Notes under the pieces: model-generated
Told to the model about the DNA's origin: nothing
The model's database searches: none
The model's input: only the letters and a program-made list of their open reading frames with translations
Assembly: GCA_026120035.1 (NCBI GenBank)
Contig: JALRME010000005.1
Coordinates: 1,612,001-1,676,000 of the forward strand
Source of the DNA: Coleophoma eucalyptorum
Lineage: Eukaryota > Ascomycota > Leotiomycetes > Helotiales > Dermateaceae
Length of the DNA stretch: 64,000 bases
Reading direction: 5' to 3'
Translations under genes and position numbers: made by a program
Part shown: piece after piece, positions 23,949 to 34,135 of the stretch
Numbering within the stretch: position 1 is the stretch's first letter
Layout: the number at the start of each line of letters is the position of its first letter

Positions 23949-24842
23949 ATGTCTCTCAAATTCGAAATATATACTGTGCCGCCTGTCCCTACAGGGCTCA
24001 AAGGCCCTGATCCATCATCACCTGACGCTGGATTTTTTTCCCCTCTCAGTTGTACTCTGCTGTACACACCCGAAGTTGGTCTTCTCGTCGATTGTCCCGC
24101 TAGTGAGAAAGCGACCAAAGAATTGGCGGTATGGGTTAAGAAGACTCTTCCTAGAGGATGCATTTTGAAATATTTTGTTGCTTCGCATGCCCATGGAGAC
24201 CATTTCTTTGGGGCATCTATTTTGCAAAGTACCTTTCCGGGACTAATCGTCACTGCTTCCAAAAAGGTGATAGAAGGTGTTGATTCGCAGTACTCGCCGC
24301 AATTCTATGACACCTTTTGGAAAGGGCTATTCCCCCCATCAGATGATGGAAACGGTATGCCGGATGAGAAAGTCAAGTTTGCACAGCTACCATCGCCAGA
24401 CAGTTTGGAGCTTAACGGCCATCAGATCAAGATCTACGACGTTCCACACGGCGATATGCATGCAAACTCATTCATCCATGTCCCGGAGCTTGATCTTGTT
24501 GTTGCTGGCGATATCGTGTATAATGGAGACTGCTATCAACATCTTGGTGAAGCTAGCACCCAGGAGAAACGTGACCAGTGGATTCAGGGCTTGGAACAGA
24601 TTGCGGCGGTCAAACCAAAGATCATCGTCCCTGGACATACTTTCAAGCCAACCACATCCCCTGACGAGTCAGTTGCTCAGGGAATGATCGATAGTACCAA
24701 AGGTTTCATTAAAGGTATGGAGGAAGAATTGCAGAAAGCTGAGAGTGGAGACGATTTATTCAAACGGATGAGAGCCCGGTACTCGAGGTGGAATCTGTTC
24801 TTGTTATATGGAGGTTGTCAAGCTTCGTTTGAAAACAAGTAA
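23949..24842 (+). CDS. metallo-beta-lactamase-fold hydrolase
   Basis: Zinc-dependent hydrolase of the MBL superfamily, 297 aa, single exon, no signal peptide. The metal motif HAHGDH occupies residues 80-85 (His80, His82, Asp84, His85). Further ligands are the His of DVPHGDMHANS, the Asp of LDLVVAGDIVYNGD, and the His of IIVPGHTF. The N-terminus (MSLKFEIYTVPPVP...) starts at 23949; an in-frame ATG at 23910 would add 13 residues but has a poorer fit. The family includes lactonases, thioesterases and sulfatases, and the sequence alone does not decide. Its position behind the regulator and ALDH genes suggests membership of the same catabolic cluster; the long spacer with tandem repeats weakens that. 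Confidence 0.9.
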   Translation: MSLKFEIYTVPPVPTGLKGPDPSSPDAGFFSPLSCTLLYTPEVGLLVDCPASEKATKELAVWVKKTLPRGCILKYFVASHAHGDHFFGASILQSTFPGLIVTASKKVIEGVDSQYSPQFYDTFWKGLFPPSDDGNGMPDEKVKFAQLPSPDSLELNGHQIKIYDVPHGDMHANSFIHVPELDLVVAGDIVYNGDCYQHLGEASTQEKRDQWIQGLEQIAAVKPKIIVPGHTFKPTTSPDESVAQGMIDSTKGFIKGMEEELQKAESGDDLFKRMRARYSRWNLFLLYGGCQASFENK

Positions 24843-25221
24843 TTTAGAACGAATCTTGCGAGTATCTAGCGATAAGAAAACTTATCTTCTTTGGTACACG
24901 TAAATGAGATGTCAGTATGAAATCTACAAGTTATTGCCGACAACCTTTTAGTCGAGTTAATAATTCAATCTTTGAATCTCTTAGTGTATATTACCCTAAA
25001 CAACAATACTGACCAAATTATTATCAGCAATACATAAGGCCCTTTTTACAACTTTAGCAAAGGGCTATTTCTAGTAAATTCGCATCGCAGTTGCTCAAGC
25101 TCTTTTATTCGGAAATTTGTGAAAGTCATTCTAGGACGCAGATTTATCCCCACGGATTCCGAGAGCTATGCTTTAAATCTACAATTTCGAAATATTGCTC
25201 GTTGTCTGCAAGACGTTGTGA
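24843..25221. other. intergenic, no gene seen
   Basis: AT-rich downstream region of the MBL gene. Nothing recognisable. Confidence 0.4.
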
Positions 25222-25559
25222 CTACATCCGCTTGCGTTTCTTCTCAAAATTGTAATCCAGAGCTAGTAAGCTAACACTCGAAATGGCCACACCAAGAAGA
25301 AGCATCTCAGTATCAATAATTCCATGTTTGCTTTGGGTGGGAGTGGACTGAGGATGGAAATAAGACATATATTGGCCACGCCTTTGGACACTTCTGTGGC
25401 GCCTCTGACGAGAATAGTTAGCGAAGAGTGTGCTTGAGGAAGAATTCCATCCAGATATTCCCTCTAAGCTTACTCTTATCGTCTCCTCGCAGCATATAGC
25501 GCAATTTACATTCGGCCGGCCGTAGCGACTTGCGGTAACCTTCTGTATAAGGTAGTATC
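25222..25559 (-). other. possible terminal exon of an unrecognised membrane protein
   Basis: An open frame without ATG runs from a TTCTAG acceptor-like site (ending at 25560) to a stop at 25222, about 112 codons. It includes GRPNVNCAICCEETIRVS with four clustered cysteines, an Arg/Gln-rich stretch (RQRRHRSVQRRGQ), a hydrophobic helix LLLGVAISSVSLLAL and a polybasic end (EKKRKRM). A further coding-looking stretch with DRRSNSPWAAQLDYLKQRL lies upstream at about 25620-25720, but I could not join the two with valid splice sites. It may be a real small gene, a decayed one, or chance. Confidence 0.25.
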
Positions 25560-25812
25560 CTAGAAGTAATCAAATAAAGTGGACTAAGCTATTTTACAGA
25601 GTCGTCTAGCTTGAAATCTTTCTCTGGTGTAATCTTTGTTTTAGGTAGTCAAGCTGGGCTGCCCAAGGGCTATTGGAACGACGATCATAAAGAATGGAGT
25701 AGAATACTTTGATATTTTCATTAATTGTTTAAGTTCTAACCTTGAAAGTCGTCCGAAGATGAAATTTCTAGTCTAGGCTTATTTTCAGGAGCCTGCACAG
25801 TCATTTCTGGTC

Positions 25813-27040
25813 TTAGAAAAATCCAAATATCGCGACTGCAGAAAGACCCAGCAGCGCCTGCCAAGACCCCATATTGCTTCTGCATCCACCATTAGATACC
25901 AATGTTGGTACGCTTGAAGTGCTCGATACTCGAGAAGACGTAGTGATAATACTGATGGGTGAGCTTCTTGCATTTCCAGTGGCGGACGGAATCGAAGGCG
26001 TCGTGGTGTTGTGAGTTGGTGCCACTGCGGATGAAGTTATCACTGTAGTGGTTGTAGAGCTTGCATATTCTTGGGTTATCGTAGAAGTTGTTTCCTCTGC
26101 CGGTATGGAAGAGCTTCTGGGAGATGGTATCCCTGTGGTGGTTGCAGGGCTGGTGGTTTCCTGAGTGCTAGATGGTGATTGGGCTGCTGTGCTTCTGGCA
26201 GCAGAAGTTACACTGGTAGCATGAACTACTCCGGCGCTTTGGGGGAAAAGCTGCGAAAAGGCAGTATTGGCAGAATGGTATGCATTTAATGCGGAGACGC
26301 AGTCCAGCCCATAGCCTTCACCGGAAGGCCAGGTGATAGACTCAAGCTGCGCTCCTAATGCAGCACAATCCAAATTCCCTGTAGATTCGATCCAGATTGA
26401 GGTAGCTGACTTTAACGAGTTGAAATCAATTCTTCATTATGAGTGGTCGGTCAGCCAGTTGAATAGGATGTTTCAGATCAAAGAGCATGGCAGGAGTGCC
26501 AACTTACGTATCGATAGGCCCATCAAGAATGGTGTTTCCACCAAGCTTTTCTAGTGCTGGAAAAGAAAGCGCCGCTACTGAGCCCATATTACCGAGGTCC
26601 AGAAAATTGGTGCTTTTCAATTTAGGCATAGAGACAAAGTCAAGGTAAGGTACACCCGAAAGGGTTATTGAACTCGCAGTCTCTAGGTCAGGCATGTCGA
26701 ACGATGTGATCCTGGGAGTTCCTTGTGTAGGTGTAGAATGGGAAGCGCCAGAGTTACCGGCGTTGATTGAACTGATTGATGTAACTCCAGCAAGATAAAA
26801 TTTGCCTTGGAATGTTCTGTCGATGCCTATATATCCACTGACATCCGAACAACCGGACAGGTTGTCAATGTCACTCTGTGTTGTGATCAGATTGCTTGAG
26901 GCATCACAATTCTGAGCTGTATTGTAGCTATAGTGATTAGTCTCCCGATGCATGCTGTCCCATGTGGAATGGAGATTGGGGCACGTACCATAAATGGCTC
27001 TAGCAGCTGTAGCGAGCAAAACAAGCTTTAGTCGTGACAT
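25813..27040 (-). CDS. GPI-anchored cell-wall protein, Ecm33/Sps2-like
   Basis: Secreted, GPI-anchored glycoprotein of 383 aa in two exons (27040-26508 and 26431-25813). Residues 1-18 form a signal peptide (MSRLKLVLLATAARAIYG). Next comes the receptor-L/leucine-rich region of the Ecm33/Sps2 family, with a Cys-containing start (TAQNCDASSNL, GCSDVSGYIGID) and repeated beta strands such as ITSFDMPDLETASSITL and NMGSVAALSFPALEKLGG. After SIWIESTGNLDCAALG there is a long Ser/Thr/Pro-rich stalk suited to O-glycosylation. The end fits a GPI signal: small residues near SNGG followed by the hydrophobic tail GLSAVAIFGFF. Family members contribute to cell-wall integrity. Nothing is broken. It is not obviously linked in function with the neighbours. 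Confidence 0.9.
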
Positions 27041-28100
27041 TTTAGTCGGGATAAACTGGGATCGATCTAAGGACGAAGTTATTGCGGTAGAACAACGACG
27101 AAGAACCTGAAGAACCCGAAGATTCGGAACGATCCATGGGCAAAGGATCCTCTTATAATCATCAATTTAATTTCCACCCTGTGAGGCTCAGAATCGTACA
27201 GCTCGTATTACTTACCCGCCGCTTACTTCCGATGGAGAATATTGCCTTGGCTGTAGCTGCCTAGTCGGCTACAATCATTGGATTTATCAAAGCGCTTGCT
27301 TCTGTTGTATTAGGTGTGCAGTCGCATTTATTAATATATGTACTCAAAAGACGCCTCTTTGTTTTTTTGAGAATGAAGTTTCAACCCCAGATTTCAGTAA
27401 GTTGTGCAGGGCTTGACCATCATCCACGGGTGTATCCTTACCTTGCGCGGTGTAGAAAATGGAAAATATAATTTGGTGGCGTACCGTTCGAGGACCCACT
27501 CCGCTCACACCACATACTTGGCCTAACGGCTACAGCATCCTTCGGCTTACAAGGGGAGTTATTGCATGCTACCTACTGAACATGTCGTCAATATTCAGTT
27601 TCCCGTAGATAAGCTTAACTTTATGCACAATGTGGCAGCTACCAATGCTTTCGCCAAAGCGCTTGGGTGGCATAGCTCAACGATGAAGTCATCACGTCAA
27701 AGATCCAAGAACTTATGGAAATTGCTATGTGGACTCTTTGGTTGCATCCATCTTCCAAAGCTTCTTGGTTCTTGCTTTTTACCCTAGAAGGTGAATTTGG
27801 AGTTTTGTCAATAATCCGCGCCATCTGGCGCTGTACAGCTTTCCACTCTTCCGATTTAGCACCCATTGCGTCCTATTATAGATGCTAGATGCTATTTGAT
27901 GAGCTTCAGAACAATCCACAGCAAGACAGTCACTAATTTCGATTATCCTGTCTGTTTTTATTTTGTTACTAGATTAGACCTTTCTTCCTGATGGCCCTCT
28001 CTCTTTCTAATTCTATAGCTACATAATTTTCAGGGTGCTGTCAGTTTCTTACCCCCCAAGGTGGAACCGCTTCAGGGCAAGTCTATCATACAAAGGGGTT
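27041..28100. other. intergenic, no gene seen
   Basis: Promoter side of the GPI gene and downstream side of the PTR2 gene. Only short, unconvincing open frames. Confidence 0.4.
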
Positions 28101-30327
28101 CTATTCTAGCCTTTGAAGAGGAATTACTTGATCCTTTGCCTTGTCTTCATTATAAAACAATGACCAAAATATTGCACCTGAAATAAAACATAATGTTGCC
28201 AAACTTAAATACATCCACACCAGATAAGGGTCTTTGGCAAAAGGCGCAATCATCATGCCAAGAACAGAACCAGCTGCAGTGGTAAGCAGAAAGAGGGACA
28301 TTGTAAACGATTTCATGCTAGGAGGCGCTTGAGTATAGGCGTATTCAAGCCCTGCAACCTAAGGAAAGCCATTAGCTACGTCAATCCAACTCAGCGACTT
28401 ATATTCCATACCGATGCGAAGATCTCTGAAAATCCAATGAGCAGATATGCAGGTATCTGAATCGCAACATGGATTTGATTTGGAATAGTGCCATCTTTGG
28501 AGGCCTCGCAATGTAGAGGATGATCGTAACAAGGCGGCTAGTAAATAAATATAAGTAACTTGGGTGACCGATATAGATGTCTGTACAAGGCAGGCGTTGC
28601 TGTCATAACTTACACGAGAATAGATGAGGTGCTGCAACACCGCAGCATAGAGCATTGCACATGCTGCAAAAACAAATCCCACTGTGATCCTCGCAATCGG
28701 ACGAAATGGAATCCGAAATCGCTGGAGAAAAGGGTACAGGACTGCATTGAGGACTGGTATGAAGGCAATGACGGTCAACGCATCAATGTTCGACAGTATA
28801 TCATTCGGAATTCCATGGAGTTCTAAATGCAGTGTTAAATCAGTTTAGTGGTATCAGCACCAATATTTTAGACTCATACCCATGGTCCCAGCTTGGGAGA
28901 CAAAGTTATTTAGCATCTGAGAGAAGGCCCTATATGCACAAGTCAGCGGAAACAGAAAACACATTCACATACAGTATTAGGCGGCAAAGTATAGGTCTAG
29001 ACCAAACTGAAAGAGAATGGAAGAGAACGGAAAGGGAAACTCACACCCAGTAAATTGGAAAGAACAAAAACACCTTACAAGCAGCAAGGCCTTTTTTGAT
29101 TTCATCCACAAACTCATCATCCCATGACAGTTTGAATCTTCGACCGGCCCTTTGATTGCTTGGTTTAGCAGCACCCAAATCAAACCCGCTCCGCAATCCA
29201 ATCCAAATAACCCGGAATGTATGAAAGACCACAGATCCGTGAGGCGGTCTATCGATATAGGAGTTTCTGCTTGAGAGAAGAGCTGCAAATCCCACAGAGA
29301 AAACGCATACAGGAAACAGAAATGCAGACCAAAAGCCGATTTTAGATTCCAGTTCTGTGGTGACCATGCTGGAGAGAGACCCAATGTTGATGCACATGTA
29401 GAATAGAGTGTAGATTCTTTCGATGGTGACTGCTGGATCAATAATTACGCGCTCACCCGACTGGAGCACCCGGACCGCTGCTCTGGTCCCGGTATACTGT
29501 TCAGCAATGAGTGGTGAGACATTGGACTTAATGCCACCAGTGCCCCTGTAAATTGTCAGAATTCACCATTACTCATGAAGTCAAATCTGACGAACAATCC
29601 TACTAAAATCATGGAAATCACCAAGCCCATAAACGCATAGCCATTCTCAATTGCTATTGGAAGGGACGTCACGAAAAGAACAGCGAGTCCGATTAGGTAA
29701 ACAAAAGAGAAACGAACAATTGTTTTCACTTTTCCCCAATATGAGTCTGCTATGATTGCGCCTGTCCTTCATTAGTAAACTTTGTATCTCTAGGTGAACC
29801 TGGAATGCTTCGTACGAACCAAAAACAGGGGTAAGATAACAAAAGAACTGAAAAAGACTGGTCCAGCGAGTGGCAGCAGATTGACCCAGACCCAACGCCC
29901 CCGGCAGGCCAGAGGCGCCTTTATATTTGTTCTGGATGTAATTCTGAAAAGGGCCGCTGATTCCGTAATAGGCGGCTCTTTCAGCCAACTCAATAAGTGC
30001 TACAATCCTTTATTTCTCACTGTAAATCGGCATTTCCTATCAGAACAAGGACGGGCTCACTAACCAAGCTGACGATGGCAAATTATCAGCCACGCGTCGC
30101 AAAGATCTTAGTTCCTCCTGCGTGGGCTCGATTTCATCAAATGTAGGACTCAAGCTGTCTCCGCTTTGACGACCATCCTTAATACGTGTCTCTCCGTCAC
30201 CGTCATAATCTCCTACATTCTGGTGCCCAGAGTGTGCTGATCCGATAATCTCGTGATCAGGGAGTTGCTCATATACAGCAGAGCTTGAAAAGGCCTCCCG
30301 GGCCCGGTCAGTTAAGGAGGGTAGCAT
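28101..30327 (-). CDS. PTR2: PTR2-type peptide transporter (POT family)
   Basis: Proton-coupled di/tripeptide transporter of the plasma membrane, around 600 aa in about eight exons. The hydrophilic N-terminus (MLPSLTDRAREAF, acidic, GDGETRIKDG) precedes the first helix. The POT signature ELAERAAYYG is at about 29970-30000. Then follow PFQNYIQNKYKG, QSAATRWTSLFQFFCYLTPVFG, ADSYWGKVKTI, GTGGIKSNVSPLIAEQY and IERIYTLFYMCINIGS. Further on are FFPIYW, an exon with VSQAGTMELHG, then NDILSNIDAL and IPVLNAVLYPFLQRF. The final exons hold the second signature (GFSEIFASVAGLEYAYTQ) and a last pair of helices ending at QVIPLQRLE. Both family signatures are intact, so it should be functional. The gene symbol is by family resemblance only; fungi usually have several paralogues. 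Confidence 0.9.
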
Positions 30328-31630
30328 TATTGCATTGGCGTGGTCAGTCTAATATCAGAGTTGGAAATCGAGATTGGAGCCGCTATTACGAGGCTTACTA
30401 GAGGTGTTAGAAGCGATAATGTACAGATCTAAGCAAGGCGTAAAGTAAATTGTCAAAATGATAGATCAAGTTGTGTACCTAGGCAGTTGGCTAGTATTTG
30501 GCACACGAATCTAAGAACAAGGTACAAAAGGGTAAAGGTCGAAACTCACGCGTATCGCCCGAACTTCCCTGACCGCCTTTGTACCTACGTCAAGTGACAA
30601 CTTGTTAGGTGTCCTTTAGCCTAACTGCCGATAAAATAACAACTCCAGTCCTCAATCTAAGCTTTCTTCCACACAACTCTAATAACAATAGACGTATAAG
30701 TAAAGATTCAGTTCAACGGTACAGAGACAAGCCAGATTGATTTATATCATCACGTGATGTATATTTGGAATGATGACCTCTATACAGACTTGTCTTACCG
30801 TCCACAACACGATTAGCCTTAGCAAAGAATTGCCTCTGGTAACCACCTGCAGAAAAACAGGCTATTAGATATATATATATTGGCAGCTTTTTGTACTATT
30901 CTCTTAATAAAAATTGTAAGTGAAGCGTAAATGAGAAAGTATTTCTTGAGTAGTATTTCGGACATCTTGTTATGCTAAATTGCCATAAATACAAATTCCT
31001 TAAACTGCTTCTGGTCAGCCCTAATATTGGACTACTCTATTGACCGAATCTAATGTCTAACTTGACAAGGTAGTGATGATTTTGCAGGATGATATGCTAG
31101 ACTGCGCAAGGCGACACCTAAAGGAATTACATGGATATAAATATCCGTGTAAGAGTAAGTCCAGCAGTATTTGGATGCTGACTAATAAGGCTTTGCTCAA
31201 ACTAGAGCCTTTAGAGTAAGGCCGCACGTGGTGCAAGGGGGGGTATAATAGGCGCAATATATACCCCGATTAGGGCGAAGATCTTCGCCCTACCGGACGA
31301 CGAGGGCTGAGGCTGTGAGCTCTGCTTACGCTCGTTCAAATGGTCGAGTCCAACGTTAAGATATGACGATATAGTATTAATACCCAGCGCTGCCCCTTTT
31401 CTGTCTCTTCGAATAAGTCCAACGATTTTCATTATCATAATCACCTCTATCCTCCACTTGTATTTTTCTACCCTCAACAGTCTGGCAATTCTTGTTACTA
31501 CTATATACTGCAACATCATCCCTTGGTGTTCTATCTCCCCTTCACGACATTACCACAATTTTACCACTTAATATAATTTAACTACCGCAACAACAACCAT
31601 CTCCAGCCTATCCCATAACCCTCGTGCATA
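30328..31630. other. intergenic region upstream of two divergent genes
   Basis: No gene supported. It contains a TA run near 30870-30890 and a long perfect palindrome (listed separately). The last 130 bases before 31631 are C/T-rich with CAA and CCA tracts, typical of a fungal 5' leader. Confidence 0.45.
31271..31292. promoter_or_regulatory. 22-bp perfect palindrome, possible regulator site
   Basis: TAGGGCGAAGA is followed immediately by its exact reverse complement TCTTCGCCCTA, with no loop. It lies about 340 bases upstream of the 31631 gene. Perfect palindromes of this length are rare by chance, and dimeric binding is one explanation. No known motif is recognised. Confidence 0.4.
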
Positions 31631-32770
31631 ATGAGTGCCGAGAAATCGCAAGCGCAGCTTCCCCCCACAGGACAAGCGCCCATACAAGATGCCGATGATT
31701 CAAACCATGATAATTCAGCTGGAATGGTGCCAACAAGAAATGAGAAGAATAACCCGCTGGCCACTGCTGAGCCTGGAGAATCTGCTGCTCCACCTGCCTA
31801 CTCTGAAGACGCTGGACCATCGAACTTTAATGTTCCCACCGCACCTTCGCCCTCGTCACGGCCCTCGAATCTGCGAAAGCCTATTGCTATCCCGGCCATT
31901 GGCGCCTCGTTCGATTCCCCCTTTATCAGAGCATACCCTCCTATGTTAAGAGACTACAACCTACCGAAAGAGGTATTCTTCTCTTTTCTCGATAATTTGA
32001 ACCAGGTGGTTGCAAGTAGTCCGCCTCTGCAAGTTCTCGACGCTGCCGGAGGTATTCTACGCTCAGTTCCCATTCTGTTTCCCCTCCATATCCTTGGGGC
32101 TGCGGTGAGCGGTTTGGCCAATCTGAGCAGTCTCGGGGTCTCGAAAGGACGCACAGAACGAGCTATCCGACAAGCAAATAAAGAAGTTTTTGGTCCAAGA
32201 GGGCTGAAAATTGAGATTGCCAAACTCGATGCCCTTGCTTTTGTAGCTGGGATACCTATTCTGGATTCCAAGGGGCATATTAGTCGACAATCCTCTCTGA
32301 TACAGCCAATTAGCACGGAGAAAAGCGACGAAGTGAGTAGCCTTGATATTATACAGCGACAGCTCAAGCTCCTAGGGCCTTGGATTGCAGATGTAGAAAT
32401 AGAGCCGCTTCCTTGGACTAGTAAGTCCAAGTTGACACGCTTCAATGCGGCTATTAAGAAACGAGAGGGACATGGCAGGCCGGATGAGCACCAGCGAAGG
32501 TTCACTAGTGCGTCGGCAGATTTCAACCGACAACTTGCTGAGCTGGACCGCGAGGAGCAGAATGCAAAATCACTCGGCACCGATTCAGAAAAACTTTCCA
32601 AGATACTGGCAGATATTGCTCAGAACAGAACTAGGGTACAAGTGAGATATGAGGATGATGTTAGGAAGATCAATGATGAATTTGGCATACAGGATCCTGA
32701 AGGAGGATTTAGAAAACACTTATGGCTTACGATAAGGGATGTAGGGGCAGACAGCGGTATAGCGAGTTAA
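31631..32770 (+). CDS. conserved fungal protein of unknown function, 379 aa
   Basis: Single-exon protein. Residues 1-85 are low-complexity, rich in Pro, Ser and Ala (PPTGQAPIQDAD, APPAYSEDAG with a PPAY motif that could bind WW/Nedd4-type domains). A conserved-looking core follows: RKPIAIPAIGASFDSPFIRA, LPKEVFFSFLDNLNQVV, a hydrophobic segment (PILFPLHILGAAVSGLANLS) and GRTERAIRQANKEVFGPRGL with KIEIAKLDALAFVAGIPILD. The C-terminus is basic, charged and probably coiled coil (FNRQLAELDREEQNAKSL). I recognise this arrangement as one shared by many filamentous fungi, but no role is known to me. It is close upstream of the ADE1 relic, which is on the other strand. Confidence 0.85.
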   Translation: MSAEKSQAQLPPTGQAPIQDADDSNHDNSAGMVPTRNEKNNPLATAEPGESAAPPAYSEDAGPSNFNVPTAPSPSSRPSNLRKPIAIPAIGASFDSPFIRAYPPMLRDYNLPKEVFFSFLDNLNQVVASSPPLQVLDAAGGILRSVPILFPLHILGAAVSGLANLSSLGVSKGRTERAIRQANKEVFGPRGLKIEIAKLDALAFVAGIPILDSKGHISRQSSLIQPISTEKSDEVSSLDIIQRQLKLLGPWIADVEIEPLPWTSKSKLTRFNAAIKKREGHGRPDEHQRRFTSASADFNRQLAELDREEQNAKSLGTDSEKLSKILADIAQNRTRVQVRYEDDVRKINDEFGIQDPEGGFRKHLWLTIRDVGADSGIAS

Positions 32771-32808
32771 AAACGGATTTTGAATCGGTGTTTTTTTGGA
32801 ATTCTAAG

Positions 32809-33878
32809 TTATTCAAAATAGAAAAGGTAGCAATGGTTTTGTGCTTCTCTGTCACCATTTCTCAGTAACGCCTCTAAAGTCTTTTCTGTCAATAGTTCAT
32901 ATATTTCCATATAGCGTGCCTTTATCTTCTCCACAACCTCGGGGGTTTATAGGGAAGGGGTTATGTTTAGCTTTCCCTGCACATCGTTTGAAGTCAACCG
33001 ATCTCTAAGCACCTGCTTGTCGAAGGAGTCCTGCTGGCGTCCAACTTGGTAATCAGCTTTGCTCCAGAAGCGTGAAGAGTCGGGTGTGAGAATCTCGTCC
33101 ACAAGATCGGCTATAAGTATACCGCGTTCTTCTGTATATACAGTCGCCGCCTTGTAGCACGCGAGAACCAAATCCTTGATACGTGAGGCATACTTATCAC
33201 CAACTATTGCCCTCGCCTAAACTAGAGTGATATTGGTATCCTTATCCCCGAGATCTACCTCGGTGGACATCATGTATATAGGCTTAGGAAACTACTGGGA
33301 GCAGAAAAGCCCTGCAGGTTACGGAAGACCGTGAGTTGTTTGGTTCTTCTCGTACTCTGGCCATACGCTCCGCATAACGTAGCCGCGCACGATCTCAACT
33401 GGAAAGATTTTCAGACGACGAGCAGTTTTCGAGCGCCCATGGAGCATCGGTCACTCAGCCAGAATGACTATACTGGGTGCTGGTGGTGAGGTAAGACTGA
33501 GAAAATGGTGCTTTAAGCCTGGTACCTGGGATGAGAGCACCTCAACCCATTTTGCCGATAGCAGGTTCAGGATGACTCCCTTCGAAGAGATATCACTCAT
33601 GAAAAATAAGACGTATTCACTTATACGATCCGAAGTGACGAAAAGAAGGTTGCTGTTATTCGGAAGGGAGAAAAGGCCCCTGTCGCATTCGGATGTTAGC
33701 ATTTTCTGTACTTCATTGGGAAGAGGTCATATGTTGAGAGGTCGTCTGAGCGTAAACACTATATCAGACCCATGTCGGAAACGGCGGAATTAGAAAAATA
33801 GATTCCATACCCGGCTTTACCCTGGGACAGCCGGAGAAGGGAAGTGAGGAGAATGATGGTAAGGGCTTCGGACGCCAT
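32809..33878 (-). pseudogene. ADE1: ADE1 (SAICAR synthetase) pseudogene
   Basis: Relic of phosphoribosylaminoimidazole-succinocarboxamide synthase, the purine-pathway enzyme. Reading down the - strand: MASEALTI at 33878; then, after a disrupted stretch, LLFVTSDRISEY and VILNLLSAKWVEVLSSQVPG; the basic block ARRLKIFPVEIV with GYV; PAGL; ARAIVGDKYASRI; YTEERGILIAD; the strongly diagnostic LTPDSSRFW; and QDSFDKQVLRDRL, followed by EVVEKIKARYMEIYELLT. Stops interrupt it at 33217-33219 (TAG), 32947-32949 (TAA) and at two points near 33290-33330, and the N-terminal part is rearranged. Residues between ILIAD and LVDEILTPDSS are deleted. The order of blocks matches the family, so this is a decayed second copy, not the working gene. 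The CAG-like codon before ARAIVG fits C-to-T change. Confidence 0.85.
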
Positions 33879-34135
33879 TTTGTTTAATATGGTCGATATA
33901 ACGAACACGCAGAGGCGAAGTCAAAATCGACTGTGTGAGTGGTACCTTTTAAGCATTTTATGATGAAAGAAAATATGCCAAACCCAAAGTATGAGCAATG
34001 GGGACTCCTTCAGGAAAAGGTAACCTCCTAGCGTACTAAAGCGGCTCAGGCGATTGTATAGACAATTTTTCTTCACTAGAGATATCTTTCACGCATATTA
34101 ACTTTCCATCGTTAGAGGAGGCAAAAATACATTGC

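Noticed and set aside
31211..31519. 102-codon - strand frame
   Set aside because: Runs through the perfect palindrome and leader region; no family features.
31954..32601. 215-codon open frame on the - strand
   Set aside because: Lies fully antisense to the 379-aa gene at 31631, whose composition is clearly coding; the Ser/Arg-rich reverse product is a shadow.
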